Source: Bidens hawaiensis (taxonomy: Eukaryota; Streptophyta; Magnoliopsida; Asterales; Asteraceae). From it: 64,000 bases of DNA. Within the stretch, counting starts at the first letter, position 1. Every line of letters begins with the position of its first letter. The DNA is taken from positions 278,149-342,148 of the forward strand of contig JAIQDT010002997.1 in NCBI GenBank assembly GCA_021521415.1. Direction: 5' to 3'. The translations under genes and the position numbers were made by a program. Shown piece after piece: positions 20,454 to 32,313 of this stretch. The notes beneath the pieces are model-generated. The model saw only the letters and a program-made list of their open reading frames with translations. It was not told the origin of the DNA and searched no databases.

Positions 20454-21835
20454 GTTTGTTATGTCTTATAGTTCATCTTCGTATTGTTGCATTCCGACAT
20501 AAGGGTCATTATTTTTTGTTTGATTGTGTGCTGTACACAAGTAGTACGACGAAATGTCTGTGGTTTTTGGACTTTGTTTTTTGCCTTTGGTTCTATGTTT
20601 GTCAAGTTCTAAGTGTTTGCATCACCATTTATCAACCATGCCACTAAAACTATTTTTTCAACAGCAAGACATCAACAATGGTGTGCAATTTTCCAAACTG
20701 GTTGATTGTTTCGGTTTAATAAGTTAAAAAATAAATCATGGTCACTAAACAAGTATTATATAATCAAGTTGCTCTTTATAAAACTGAAGATTTTGGAATT
20801 CAAATTGAATTCTTCAAAATTTAACAGAACATATGAGTAGTTTATAACCGCCTATAAAAAACAATACTGGACACATGTAAGTAATTTAAATACTTGGTGG
20901 AAAGAATAAATAAAAATATGTATTAAAATCAAATAAAATCTTCTAAAGATTGTAAATCTATTAAACATCTTGAAGTGCTGACATCCGTTCAAACTATCAT
21001 ATTTAATTATTTGGAGGTCAAAGGGGTCATTTTCCCAGATTGTCAATTTGTGTCAACGTTGTGGTGTTTTCGTGACATTTAGTGTGTCATTCAAATTACT
21101 TCTCTATGGATACTTGATAATTTTTCTTTCATATGATTAGCTCATAGGTTGTTTTGTCATTGTTGGGCTGCGTTTTCCTTAATGATTTGTCTTCTTTTGT
21201 GGCTGTGACAGTTTTGCACGTTGTTTATGTTGTATGATGTTGGTTTTATTGGATAGTGATTCGCGGTAAGATCGTCAAGTCAGCCACCATCGACACCATA
21301 CCCTAAATCAGACACGCCAATGCAAGAAACACCAGGTACTTAACTTTTTTCAAAAACAAATGTACTACAACTGTATGTCATATATCTATCAAGGACATTA
21401 AGGTCAGACCTTATATGAAGTGGAGTTTGGCAAAACGCAGTTCCATAAAGTATTTTAAAATTAATAACAAAAGTTACTTAACATAGAACACTTCTTAACA
21501 ATTGCAACTTAAATTTTAACCATTCAGTTGAACAAACATGCATTATGGTCAAACTGATATGAACCGCAATTTGGTCTGACTTTCCTAAAACTGAAGTTTG
21601 ACCGATACGCTCTTGATGCCAAATAATTTGTTTGCTTTTGTTCCTAGGCACCAATCAACTGCCAATTCTTAATTTTTAATATACCTCACCTACCCATTTA
21701 TCAACCATGCCACTAAAACCATTTTTTAATATTAAAGTGTTTGATGGGCTGGGTAATTATTAAAACGGGTAATTTTAAGGTGGGTCAAGTGAGTAGGTTG
21801 AATAACACATATTTGTAGAACTTATAAAGGTTATT
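20454..21835. other. Background DNA right of gypsy 1
   Basis: Continuation of the sequence interrupted at 10296. AT-rich, no supported ORF. Near 21740-21800 it has CGGGTAA/GGGTCAAG phrases of the sort common in plant non-autonomous transposons. Nothing else seen. Confidence 0.4.
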
Positions 21836-21871
21836 TTCGGTTTGAATCTATATTGAATTTGTGCACGTCAA

Positions 21872-22414
21872 TTGTTTGCTTTTTTTTATAAATTAAGGAA
21901 TTGGTTAATGATTCGTTTGTTATATGATTCAATCATGCTCATTTAATGCAATTTTCGTATGCCAAAGCTATTAATTTTGTGTTGTTTGCTTTTTTTTATA
22001 AATTAAGGTACTGGTTAATGATTCGTTTGTTGTTATATGATTCAATCATGCTCATTTGATGCAATTTTCGTATGCCAAAGCTATTAATTTTGTGTTATTG
22101 AGGCCTTAAAACAAGAATGTGCAGAAAAAGAAGAAAACAAATAAGAGTACTCTATTTAAAAGATTTTTGAAAACATAAAGAAAAGATAAAACTTTGAACA
22201 TAAAAGTTTGTGTTGGCTAAGTATTTCAGGTTTGAATTTGTGCACGTCAATTGTTTGCTTTTTTTTATAAATTAAGGAATTGGTTAATGATTCGTTTGTT
22301 ATATGATTCAATCATGCTCATTTAATGCAATTTTCGTATGCCAAAGCTATTAATTTTGTGTTGTTTGCTTTTTTTTATAAATTAAGGTACTGGTTAATGA
22401 TTCGTTTGTTGTTA
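21872..22414 (+). repeat. 110-bp tandem repeat, two pairs
   Basis: A 110-bp unit starting TTGTTTGCTTTTTTTTATAA and containing CAATCATGCTCATTT and GTATGCCAAAGCTATTAATT. Copies begin at 21872, 21982, 22251 and 22361; the last stops after about 54 bp. The spacing shows a tandem pair plus its upstream GTGCACGTCAA flank duplicated again about 380 bp away, with roughly 150 bp of other sequence between. Confidence 0.9.
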
Positions 22415-22607
22415 CAGGCCAAACCGGGTTATGGCCTATGGGCATAATGAGTTTGGGACAGAATGTTCCATTTTATTAAAAAAAACATATCAAATTGGTT
22501 TGGGTTGAAACAAATAGGGACCAATTTTCATTTGTTATTCCTTAATTCATTAATTTAATGTTTCTTTTGAATGGGGTTGCAACATGAAAGATTCCTTGAC
22601 TATCTTA
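22415..22607. other. AT-rich background before the Harbinger-like element
   Basis: No ORF. Contains the GGTTTGGGTTGAAAC-type phrases seen in other plant repeats; ends in TTA, the left target duplication. Confidence 0.3.
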
Positions 22608-23600
22608 GGGGGTGTTTGTTTTTTCTTCAAAGATCTTCAAGGGAGCTAATGTCTGCAGGCGCGCAGACATTACCCTTGAAGACTGTTTGTTTTTTTTTTT
22701 AAAACAGATCTGAAGTTATCTTCTTTCATCTTAAAAGAAAAGCAAGGAAATCTTGCTTAAAACATCTTCACAAAAAAACCCTACTCTTCTCCCTTTGCAG
22801 CCACCCTCTCATCCACTGCTCCTACCACCGTCCGCCAACACCACCACCCACCGTACGCCGCCACCACCACCCCCGTACCCCGCCGCCACCGTCCACCACC
22901 ATCCACCGCCACCACCACCGTCCACCACCCACCATCCATCACCACCACCGTCCGCCACCACCACCACCATCCATCACCGCCACCACCACCATCCATCACC
23001 CACCACCACCACCATCCATCACCGCCACCACCACCACCATCCATCACCGCCACCACCACCGTCCACCACCCACCATCCATCACCACCACCGTCCACCACC
23101 CACCATCCATCACCACCACCGTCCGCCACCACCACCACCATCCATCACCACCACCGTCCACCACCCACCATCCATCACCACCACCACCATCCATCACCGC
23201 CACCACCACCATCCATCACCCACCACCACCACCATCCATCACCACCACCGTCCACCACCAACCAAAACCATCCATCACCACCACCCATTGTCCACCACCA
23301 CCATCCACCGCCACTACCCACCGTCCGCCGCCACTACCACCATCCACCACCACCACCTTCCACCACCCACCAAAACCAAATCGGCATGGCAGGCAAAGAC
23401 TAAAAACTAGATGTAACTTGAATAAATGACTTCTATCTTGTGAGATAAGTTTGACAGTTATGCAGACAGTATCAGCTTATAAAAACAAACAGTCTTATAT
23501 TTTCAGCTTGCAGATCTTCAGACCACATCTTCAGTTGCAGACATGAAAACAGATGAAATCAGCTTGCAGACAGTTTATGTCTGCAAAAACAAACAGCACC
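22608..23600. mobile_element. Non-autonomous DNA transposon, PIF/Harbinger-like
   Basis: 993 bp with imperfect terminal inverted repeats: left GGGGGTGTTTGTTTTT, right end (reversed) GGTGCTGTTTGTTTTT, flanked by TTA on both sides (22605-22607, 23601-23603). TTA duplications are typical of PIF/Harbinger. Next to the left end is a strong hairpin, CTTCAAGGG...ATGTCTGC / GCAGACAT...CCCTTGAAG (22628-22682). CAGAC and TCTTCA motifs repeat near both ends, as transposase sites often do. No transposase; the inside is minisatellite. Confidence 0.65.
22860..23370 (+). repeat. CCACCAT-type minisatellite inside the transposon
   Basis: Nested tandem units of CCACCACC, CCATCCATCACC and CCACCGTCCACC with almost no G on the plus strand. 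They make a spurious Pro/His-rich frame on plus and a Gly/Val/Trp-rich one on minus. The flanks (22760-22860 and 23370-23400) look like captured leader and tail sequence. Confidence 0.9.
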
Positions 23601-23603
23601 TTA

Positions 23604-26295
23604 AACTATTGCTTCATTTTATTTTTTTTAAACGGAAAATGTAAAATTTCATAAAAAAAAAACCGTTCTAGCCATACCTTCGCAGTTAAAACTGCGATAA
23701 TAGTCAAGTCGACCAGCCAAAGCTTTTAAAATTAAGTACAAAAAAAACCACTAAGCTATGCCTTTTTAAGTTCGACACCTGCTAACCTTTTCGTTTTAAC
23801 CCATTTACAACTTTAAGCCAACTTGTTTAACCCTATTTACACACGTGTCAACCCCTTTTATATTGCTAGCCATTTGAACCATTGTGCTGAAATCAGGATC
23901 ACATTTTAACCTTACACAATCTCTATCGGTTCCTTTTTCATGTTTTGGTTTCTTTAATTTGTTTTGGTTTGAATAGGCTTGTCAAAATGGGCAGGTCGGG
24001 CGGATTCATATAGGTAAAATGGCTTCGGGTCAATATGAGTTTTAATAAAATTTAGTACAAAATGAATTAGGGTAAAATAGATTTGGAGCAAATTAAGTTC
24101 GGGTCAAAACGGGTCAATTAAAAAATATTATCAATTTGGTCCAGGTTTATTAGCAGAAGCTGGATTTGAATTTCAGATATGATGACTGTTGAAATACTTC
24201 GTTAGTAGCTTAATTTTACCTAATATTTGATTGTTTTGCCCTATCTTTTTTAATTGTACTCCATAGTTAAACTCTATATTATCAAAGATGAACACAAGTT
24301 TATTTTATTTCTAATACTAATGAAGTCTGCATCGTTAGGTGTGTCCATGTCAATGTCATGTATGAGGTTAAGTTATAAACTTATAACTAAATCATTAGGT
24401 GTGTTCTTTTGCAGGTACAATATAATCAAGTTAGTAAGCTTTCGGGTTGCAAGTATGGCACAGCAAAGATATCTGATTATGGGCAGCTTCCAGGACCTCA
24501 TCTCTATCGTTTCTTTTTTGTTGGTAAGTTCTTAATTTGTTTGTTTAGGCAGTGCAGATCTTGATTTTGGATTTGCAAAATTGCAGGGGTATAATTTTGG
24601 TCAAAGTGTTAAGTATTGGACACATAAGTGCAGTGGCAATTTGGTCAAAACTGTCATCTATTGCTTAGAGAAGTGTAGGGGTAAATTTGTTACCAATGTG
24701 TTGCGAATCTGGTATGTTTTGAGCATATTGTCTAAACTTGGTCATTTAGGTTAAAACTTCTTTGTCATAAATGTCAAAACTGAAGAGGGATCATATTTTG
24801 TTTGGTTGATTATCATAGCCTTGCATATTATAATGAGATTAATGGATCTGAGCAACTGTTGAATCAACTCATATATTTCAAAATTTATGATATTATAAAG
24901 ATCTATATACTTGCTACAATAATGGATTATATTCGATTTTTTGACTTGATGTTGAATGAACTCATATTTGGAAATTAATTTCAAAATACATATTATAAAG
25001 ATCCATATGGAAGTGGTTGCTTTGCATTGCGTGAATATTTTCGTGGTTAAAAAATTGTTTATTGAAACTAATATTTAACTTTTTTTAACTAGCGTAACTG
25101 TTGCTTAAAAATCAAAGGAACTTTGGGAAGATGGCAAACCATGTCCAAAAATGTGAGTATCTTGTACGAGGACTATATAAGCAATAGATGTAATGTGTAT
25201 TCAAGAGCGACAAAACGCGAGACCTGCAATCGCTAACGTGGTCACTGATCTTAATTTGTTGGCATCACAATAGTATGCTCCATCATTCATCAACTAATCC
25301 TATTCAGCTTCGAGAAGGTCTTTTCGTGATCAACGGTCTATTGATGATAATCAAAATAAACCGATGTGTAAATGTTAACACGTAGTTTTGTGTATTTGTT
25401 TGTTAATACAAAAGGGTGTTTGGTGTTTTTTTTTGTCATTGTGACGGAGTCGGTAGTTAAAAACATTTGACATGTTTTTTTTGTTTAGGATAGAAAGGTT
25501 TAGCAGACTAACATCAATATATTTTCTATTTCTTTTTATTAAAATAAAGTTTCATAATATGTGATCAAGATCAATTCACTTTATTACCTTACAATATAGT
25601 TATTACTTACAGTTAAATTGTTACATGAAGTGTAATCCATATTTGAGAAAACAAACATCTTATACCAAATGCAACATTTTATCGTAGAAGTGTTAAACCT
25701 AATATCTCAGTTGGGCCATCATAAGTATCGAATATTTGATGTTTACTTTCAATGAAATAAGGGACATATATGAAGTAATACATGTACTATATAATGTATA
25801 AAATTAGATTTTGGTATTCTGTTGAATTACATGTAAATCTAATGTTATGGTTACCATAAGGAACTAAGTAATTACCGACCGAATCCTTGTTGAAACACTA
25901 TCGCATTGCAAACCGAACTCATACCGACCGAATTACTATTGTGTCCTCGCCGCAACGCACGAGCTCACCTTGTAGTAATCGCTTAAAGATTTTGAAGACT
26001 TTTAATCACCTACAAAAAATTCAAGAACAATGAAATATCAAATGGTTCAATCACTAAAAGTTGGTAAATATATAAAGAGCTCTTGAAGCTTCAATAAAAG
26101 TTCAAAGTTTTACAAATATAAAATACTTATGAAACAAAGTCTTACAAACTCAACAGAAATTTTATGAAAGAAATGTTCACAAATATATTTAAAACTTTGA
26201 ACCCTTTTATAAAACAAAATCATGACTTGAAATATATTTAACCAAGTAAAAGATTTTATAAAAATTCAGAGAAAATTTATGTTTATGTCCATGTG
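23604..26295. other. Background DNA with exon-like fragments
   Basis: No long ORF. Two short stretches look like decayed exons: 24416-24520, preceded by TTTTGCAG and followed by GGTAAGTT, open in one frame; and 25117-25151, ending in AATGTGAGTA. I recognise neither product. GGGTCAA-type phrases lie at 23985-24120. A small hairpin CGCAGTT/AACTGCG is at 23682-23697. The remainder is plain AT-rich sequence. Confidence 0.35.
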
Positions 26296-27294
26296 GTTTG
26301 AGGGTAGGGGCATATTGACTCCAAAAAAAAATGAACTTGTTGAATTTCTGTGGTTCCAAAAAATGAACCCTGCCGTTAAGCTTCCATCAAGAGAAAAGCT
26401 AAAATTACCAATGCGCACTTTCATAAGATCCGTATGAGTTCTTGTGGTTTGTAGTCACGCTCATTTTTAGTCCCTCGTTATAAGTTTTCATCGAAACTAG
26501 TTTTTTTAACAAAATAATTGAAATGAACTACTTTTTTTAACGATACTAATAGAACCGAACCACTTTTTTTAGCAAACTATTTAAACCAAACTACTTTTTT
26601 AAGATTACTAATTGAACCGAATTACTTTTTCAGCAAAAATAATCAAACCGTTGCGTCAGAATCGGGTGGGTTCACCTGAGAGGTCGCCGGAAAAGAGAGG
26701 ATTATTTATAAATGCGTCAGTTTATGGAATCATCGTCTGAACCACTGAACCACCATCTACTTTGTCTGGTCTCACTATCTAGCAAAAGTTGTTTCCCCAT
26801 AACCCACCATAATCGACATACAATGGTAAAACCCTAGCTCGTGCGTCGTCGCCGCCATGCACCTGTGGCTTTGTTGTCGTTATAACATATCGTTGTGGAT
26901 ATCGTTGTTGCTGAGGTGCCATAGAGTGTGGAGAATGTGGAGTGAAATTAGGGTCTCAAACGTTCGAATTGGGATGTGATGTTGGATCAGAGTGTGGATT
27001 TGATTGACTAAAGCATCGAATTTAAGTCTAGAAATTGGAATTTGAGGATGAAAATGATGAATGGAGAGTTAAGGTTGGTAGTTTTAATTATAATTGATTT
27101 AGGAAGTGGTGAAAGAGGGTCATTTTTTCTTCTTTTTATGGTGTGAAATTAGGGTCTCAAACGTTTGAATTTATTTTAATGATGCTGATAACATAATGAT
27201 GACGAAGGGACTCAATTTGGTCACTTTTCGAATCACATGGACTTAACAAGTTCAATTTTTTTCGAGGGGCTCAATGTGCCCTCGTCCTTAAAAC
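26296..27294. mobile_element. Element with about 60-bp inverted ends (Mutator-like candidate)
   Basis: The left end GTTTGAGGGTAGGGGCATAT... and the reverse complement of the right end, GTTTTAAGGACGAGGGCACA..., align for about 60 bp, including TTGAACTTGTT-type text. Length about 1 kb. No transposase. Long inverted ends suggest a Mutator-like non-autonomous element, but I found no clean 9-bp duplication. Inside, GAAATTAGGGTCTCAAACG occurs twice (about 26944 and 27144), and 26650-26880 is GC-richer, possibly captured gene sequence. Confidence 0.5.
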
Positions 27295-28345
27295 ATAGGT
27301 ACGCAGAAAGTAGTTTTCTCAAACATTTATAATGCTCTTCTTTAAAGATGGTGGAAGGAATCTTTTCAAGAAAGAACAATTTGAATCCAATCAATCAGCA
27401 TTGGTGTAATCACATTAGAAAGTATTTATCTTAAGACCAGGCATAATGGGAGATTTGTGGGTGACGTTTTGGCCCAAAACTCTCCCATACACCGCATCCC
27501 TCAAGTTGTGGGTCAAGTTTTGGGTTTAATGTTGTGTACACAATGTTGGAAGAGAGAGAGTGAAATAGAGAGAGAGAGGGGGGGGGAATAGTTAACGATT
27601 GCAGTAAAGTTGTAGAATTTTTTTCACTACATCACTTTTTGCAAAATTTTCATTGCTTACTGGAATGACATGTGTCGCATAACACCTCTACACATGGTTG
27701 ACTGAGAAAGGAAGAAAGTTGAATTATTTTATGTTATTTCAAGTAAGTAAAAATATCTAGCAAAATAAGCTTTAGTCACCCTCCCTATTCTTCAAGAGAG
27801 CCATATAAATGTCAAGTACTTGAGCATTATTATTATGGTAAAATAATTTTTTTGGCATATTGAAACAGATTTATTTTATAAAAAAACAAAAAGGAGAATA
27901 GAACATAGTCGACCAATAGTCTGACTTTGGATCGAGTATATTGCGTCTTGACAAAATTTGTTCTCTCTCCTCTTATATATAAGCAGCCTTCATTTCCACA
28001 TTTTGACTTCACCTCTTGAAAATCTTAAACCATTTATGTAAGTGATCTTTAACTTTATAACCCAAATACCATAAAGTGAAGCAAAAGAACAAGATCGAGA
28101 TGAAGTGATTCAACAAGAAAAGTTAGTATGATCATTTAGTGTATACATCTATAACTATCATGTAATATTCATTAATTTTCAAACCTGAAATCCGACCCGT
28201 TATAAAACTTTTGGATCTTCTTTTATTTTTAATTGATATGGTTATTGATTAATAGTGTTATTACAATATTATTAATAAATCCCAAGTTTCGTTTTCATGT
28301 GCTTTATTCCTAAATTTCATTTAAATCAAGTCCAAAGGTAAAAAG
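27295..28345. other. Background DNA with a GA tract and a possible promoter
   Basis: No ORF. A GA-rich tract with a run of nine G lies at 27551-27592. TTATATATAAGCAGCC at about 27974 resembles a strong plant TATA box, followed by a leader-like sequence with ATGTAAGTGATC at about 28035; no coding region follows before the LTR at 28346. The last five bases, AAAAG (28341-28345), may be a target duplication. Confidence 0.35.
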
Positions 28346-29289
28346 TGTCAAATTCCAAAGGCGTTGAATTTACTCATAAACACAATTTTAAATATCATAG
28401 TGAATTAAAACTTTCGCAGAATAATAATAAAAGACAACCATTCATTACAAACATTCATTACTTGTCTTTAACACATAACATAAAAATAGTATCAAGTCAT
28501 CATGACAAATCTTCAAATGTCAGCCTCTTCAATCCAGCTATGTGTCCCCCTCAAGCCAGCTGTCTCAGTCTATTTACCTGCGTGCCTACTAAAAGTCAGC
28601 TACGCTGAGTGAATTCTAGTTAATCAGGCAGCATACAATACATTCACATACTTACATATATACATATCCGAAGATACATATTACATACTTTTGCCTGCTA
28701 CCTTTTTTTTATTCGTGCATATATACTTTCTTTCCTTCCTTCATACTTTCATTCTTTTAGCCCGTACATTAAATGCATAGCTATCTATTCGTTTTAAAGA
28801 GCATTTCGCCCTATAACCTTTGCAGATATTATTTGGGTCTACAACCCTGTAACCTTAGCAGATATTATTAGGGTTTGCAACCCTTTAAGCATATGACCAT
28901 ACATTACCTTCATTATAATTTAATTTATTACTTTCATACTTACACTTAACCCTTTTTATAACTTTCATATATTATTCATACATCATTCACAAACATTCAT
29001 ATATCATGCATACGTCATTCGTAAACATTCACAAGGCATACACTTACCACTTAAGGAATGTGTATTAACTAATCACATCGAGTATGCACACATCCCCAAA
29101 AACATAACAGAGAAATGGGGCTAGAAACTCACCTGAGCTCGGTTCCTTTCAGAGTTAATGGTAACTCCTTTCCTTAACTGAGCGCGGCTAACTAGATAAA
29201 AATTACATGTATCAATTAAATATCCCTAACCATAACATATATTTAGCTTAATATAACCCTCAACGAACGGATACAGCGCCCTTGGCAGC

Positions 29290-29350
29290 AGGGTTCTAGG
29301 GGCGGCAGCCCCTAGCGGGGTCTAAGGGACAGAGCCCCTGGCTGGGGTCC
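29290..29350. repeat. GC-rich CCCCTAGCGGGG block in the solo LTR
   Basis: Short self-complementary phrases (AGGGGCGGCAGCCCCT, AGCGGGGTCT, GAGCCCCTGGCTGGGG) that can fold into strong hairpins, in otherwise AT-rich sequence. Confidence 0.7.
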
Positions 29351-29360
29351 AATGTCCAAG

Positions 29361-29690
29361 CATTATGACGAATGGGTTCTGGTTAAGCATCATTCACTAT
29401 CATATTCGCTATGACGAATGACTTCATTCCTTATAACGAATGGTCTGATTCGTTATAAAAGCTTCCTTCTGAGTATTTGTCATTCGTTACACTATTTGCT
29501 ATGACGAATGGCCCCATTGGTTGTCTCCTCAAGGCGAATGAACAGATGACGAATGAATAAGGTCATTCGTGACTCCTATAGGGCGAATAAGGGCTTATTT
29601 GTTACACATGCAACCTCATTTGTTATGATTGCTTAACGAATGACCAGCGATTCATTCAATCATGACGAATGAGAATCCGCCTTATCCAGA
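29361..29690. repeat. ACGAATG/CATTCGT keyword array in the solo LTR
   Basis: About fifteen copies of GACGAATG, AACGAATG or their reverse complements in 330 bp, some as palindromes (CATTCCTTATAACGAATG). This is the same keyword as in Copia B/C and in the 3.2-kb element, although this LTR belongs to another superfamily. Confidence 0.75.
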
Positions 29691-30382
29691 TCTTTGAATC
29701 TGGGGTCAAAGTCAAAATCGATAAGAACATAAACAGTCAACATACACCAGATTCTCAATTACACCTCAAATCTTGAAGAAATAACACGAAATTGGTATCA
29801 TTAGGATCGTATTCCCAGCGCCTACAAACCCCAATCATCCAAACATCAAAACATTTCGTTTAGCTGGTGTGTTTGATCTCTATATATAGACGGCTTATTA
29901 TTTGATCAATTAACCCATTAAAACTTAACGAATTTCAACGAGAATCGTTGTGTTTGATTTATTTTTACCATTTATGTACAAATTTAGGATCATTAAACGA
30001 GCCGAACAAGTTTTCCTTATAGAACATACCTTAAACGAAATGGTTTAAACACGCGATCTAGTCTTGATATCGGTTTTGGCTCGTTACGATACTCTAACAC
30101 TATCAAGCTCGGGTACTCACCTTCGGATCTTGGTTCGGGATAAAGGAGGGTGTGTGTGTTTTTGAAGGTGTAGGCTACGGAGTAGAGATGGATAAAAATG
30201 GAAGGGTTTAAGGGGTATTTATACTCGCTTAAGCCCATGGACCTAAGGCTCAATCCATCCCTTATTCCATCCTTTAAAGTACAAGCCCGCCTTCTAATAG
30301 TTTATTTAATCTTGACTGATACACGACACGTTATTGAATAAACGAAATTTCTTTTATTTATTTTTAAAAGCAGGATGTTACA

Positions 30383-30960
30383 AAAACCCACCCGCCTGTC
30401 CTCAAACTTGTCGCGCTACGTGACGAGCTCAAGAACTCTGCGCCCTCAATTTGGCCGCGTTGCGCGACAAGCAGGACATGTGGTCGGCCGCGTAGCGTGA
30501 CACAGTTCGATGTCACGACTTTTTGTGTTTAATCTTCCATTAACTCATTTAAACACCGATTTAAACTATTTTAAAGATGTTTCAACTCAGTTTTGTGATA
30601 ATAAACTTGTCTTAACTTGCAAATTAAGTTTCAACTCAAATTGATGAGTCAATTGAGTCAATTCGAAGAATTAAAGACCATAAACAAGTCTTGATTAAAT
30701 TCAGTTCTTTGGCTATCATTTTTGGCCATGTTTGCCTACAAATAGAGTGTTATTTCTACTCCTCAACCTTTCCACACCTCAAATCATGAAATTTCTTGAG
30801 TTCTCTTTGCTAGTTTGATTTATTCTTATGTTTTTGACTTTCAAAAGTCAAATCGTGAAGATCAAGACCTTTTTTTTATTCTTATATCCAACTTCCGGGT
30901 ATGTTAAGTTTATATTTTCTGTGTGTTCGGGTCATTTGGAACATGATGACATGTTAAAAA
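30383..30960 (+). other. Possible LTR fragment with CGCG keywords
   Basis: No ORF. CpG phrases GTCGCGCTACGTGACG, GGCCGCGTTGCGCGACA and GGCCGCGTAGCGTGACA at 30410-30505 are followed by a TATA-like CTACAAATAGAG at about 30736 and an unstructured leader. The layout resembles a plus-strand U3-R region, but no LTR ends were found. Confidence 0.35.
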
Positions 30961-30990
30961 TAATTTAACATTAGTGTTTGATGTGCGAAC

Positions 30991-31029
<39 letters not shown>

Positions 31030-32170
31030 ATAAACACAAATCGCAACTAAGCTTTAAAAACCAAACAATCTATCCTAGTTCAAACAAACAGCAAGTGTAC
31101 CGTCGCGTATAGCAAAAACACGGAAATTTTGGATATCGAACTATCATATTATAAACCCTAATCCAAGTCCTACCTAATAATATTTAATTGATTTTATATT
31201 AATTTATTTTATTCTAATTTAATTTAACTAACTTAACTTGACTCAACGAAACTAACTGGAAGACTTAAGGGGATCTAATGATAATGGGAAAGCGAATCAC
31301 CTAGGTAGAATGATCTTACGGCTGTAGGATGACTCGGGTGCTAACACGTGGTTGAAACCAGGGTTCTAAAAATGAGCTAACAAAAGTGAAGCCAAGGTAA
31401 CTAGGTCCCTACGGTCAGTGTTACCAGAAAACCCTAACGACGTCTAGTTAACTTTTAATTCTTTATTTTTTATTCTAAGTACCCTAATAACTCAACACTT
31501 GTCCATGTTTAAGCTGCAAGAATCGCTAAGGTTCAAGCTATTATAAACCTAGGATAAAATGGGTAATTCAACACTAAGGATAAAACAACTTAACTTACAA
31601 ACTTAACCTAGCCGACAACGGGAAAACCGCATATGGTCTCGCAACGACTAACCCGATCAACTAACTAGCAAGATAAGCCGACACCTAAGGTTTTGGTCCA
31701 AACCAAAGATAGTTAATCTACTGATTTTAATGAATCAAGTAACAAACCCTAATGATACGTCTATCACAATCAATGAACACACAAAGTATTAACCGAACTA
31801 TGTAATAATGAATACACAAAACTAATTCATGCAATAATCAATCACACAAGGCACATGCAACATGATATACATCTATGGCAACAGATATAAATGGGATTAA
31901 ATCACAAAATATGAACTAGACAATAGAAAAACAATCAACCACTTGTTAAGAAACCTAAACTAGTTAATTTTAACTGTTAAACATCAAACCTAGGTGATTC
32001 AAGCAAGTTTAGCTAATCATATTAAACGAAAAGCAGATAATATTGATATAAATGATAAACATGTTCAAATATAACTGACTAATACTTGTCTTATGGTTTA
32101 AAACATCAAAACCAACTTACAAACGTTAAATTTTTCAAAACCGAACAAAAGCTTGATCAAATAACGAACC
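30961..32170 (-). repeat. Left LTR copy of the Athila/Tat element
   Basis: From the TA microsatellite at 30989 to at least 32064 this matches 63190-64000 in the same orientation, including GCAAGTGTACCGTCGCGTA, AACTAACTGGAAGACTTAA and AAACCCTAACGACGTCTAGT. The right copy adjoins a tRNA-Asp-like PBS on minus, so this one is the 3' LTR. The left boundary is near 30960 and the right boundary is not resolved. The right copy lacks about 265 bp present here (31629-31892). Confidence 0.75.
30989..31026. repeat. TA microsatellite
   Basis: (TA)n in the left Athila LTR copy; the right copy has a matching tract at 63196-63219. Confidence 0.9.
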
Positions 32171-32245
32171 GACAGCTTCTCCTCTTTAATTATTCATCCC
32201 TCATGCTTCTTTGGTGGCCGGAATGTTCTTCTAGTCGATCTAGGG

Positions 32246-32250
<5 letters not shown>

Positions 32251-32307
<57 letters not shown>
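32251..32307. repeat. TA microsatellite
   Basis: About 28 TA units. Confidence 0.95.

Positions 32308-32313
<6 letters not shown>

Larger units (their letters stand above)
28346..30382 (-). mobile_element. Probable solo LTR of a Tekay-like gypsy
   Basis: Plus-strand TGTCAAATTCC to CAGGATGTTACA, 2,037 bp, with the same end signature as the gypsy 1 LTR (TGTCA...GATGTTACA) and a similar internal layout. AAAAG before and AAAAC after would be a five-base duplication with one mismatch. No gag or pol adjoins. Minus-strand TATA-like sites lie at about 30216-30226 and 29880. It contains a GC-rich block and an ACGAATG array. Confidence 0.6.

Noticed and set aside
22753..23403. Pro/His-rich ORF of 216 codons and the Gly/Val/Trp-rich ORF opposite
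   Set aside because: Both come only from the CCACCAT minisatellite, which is open in several frames; no domain and no conserved start.
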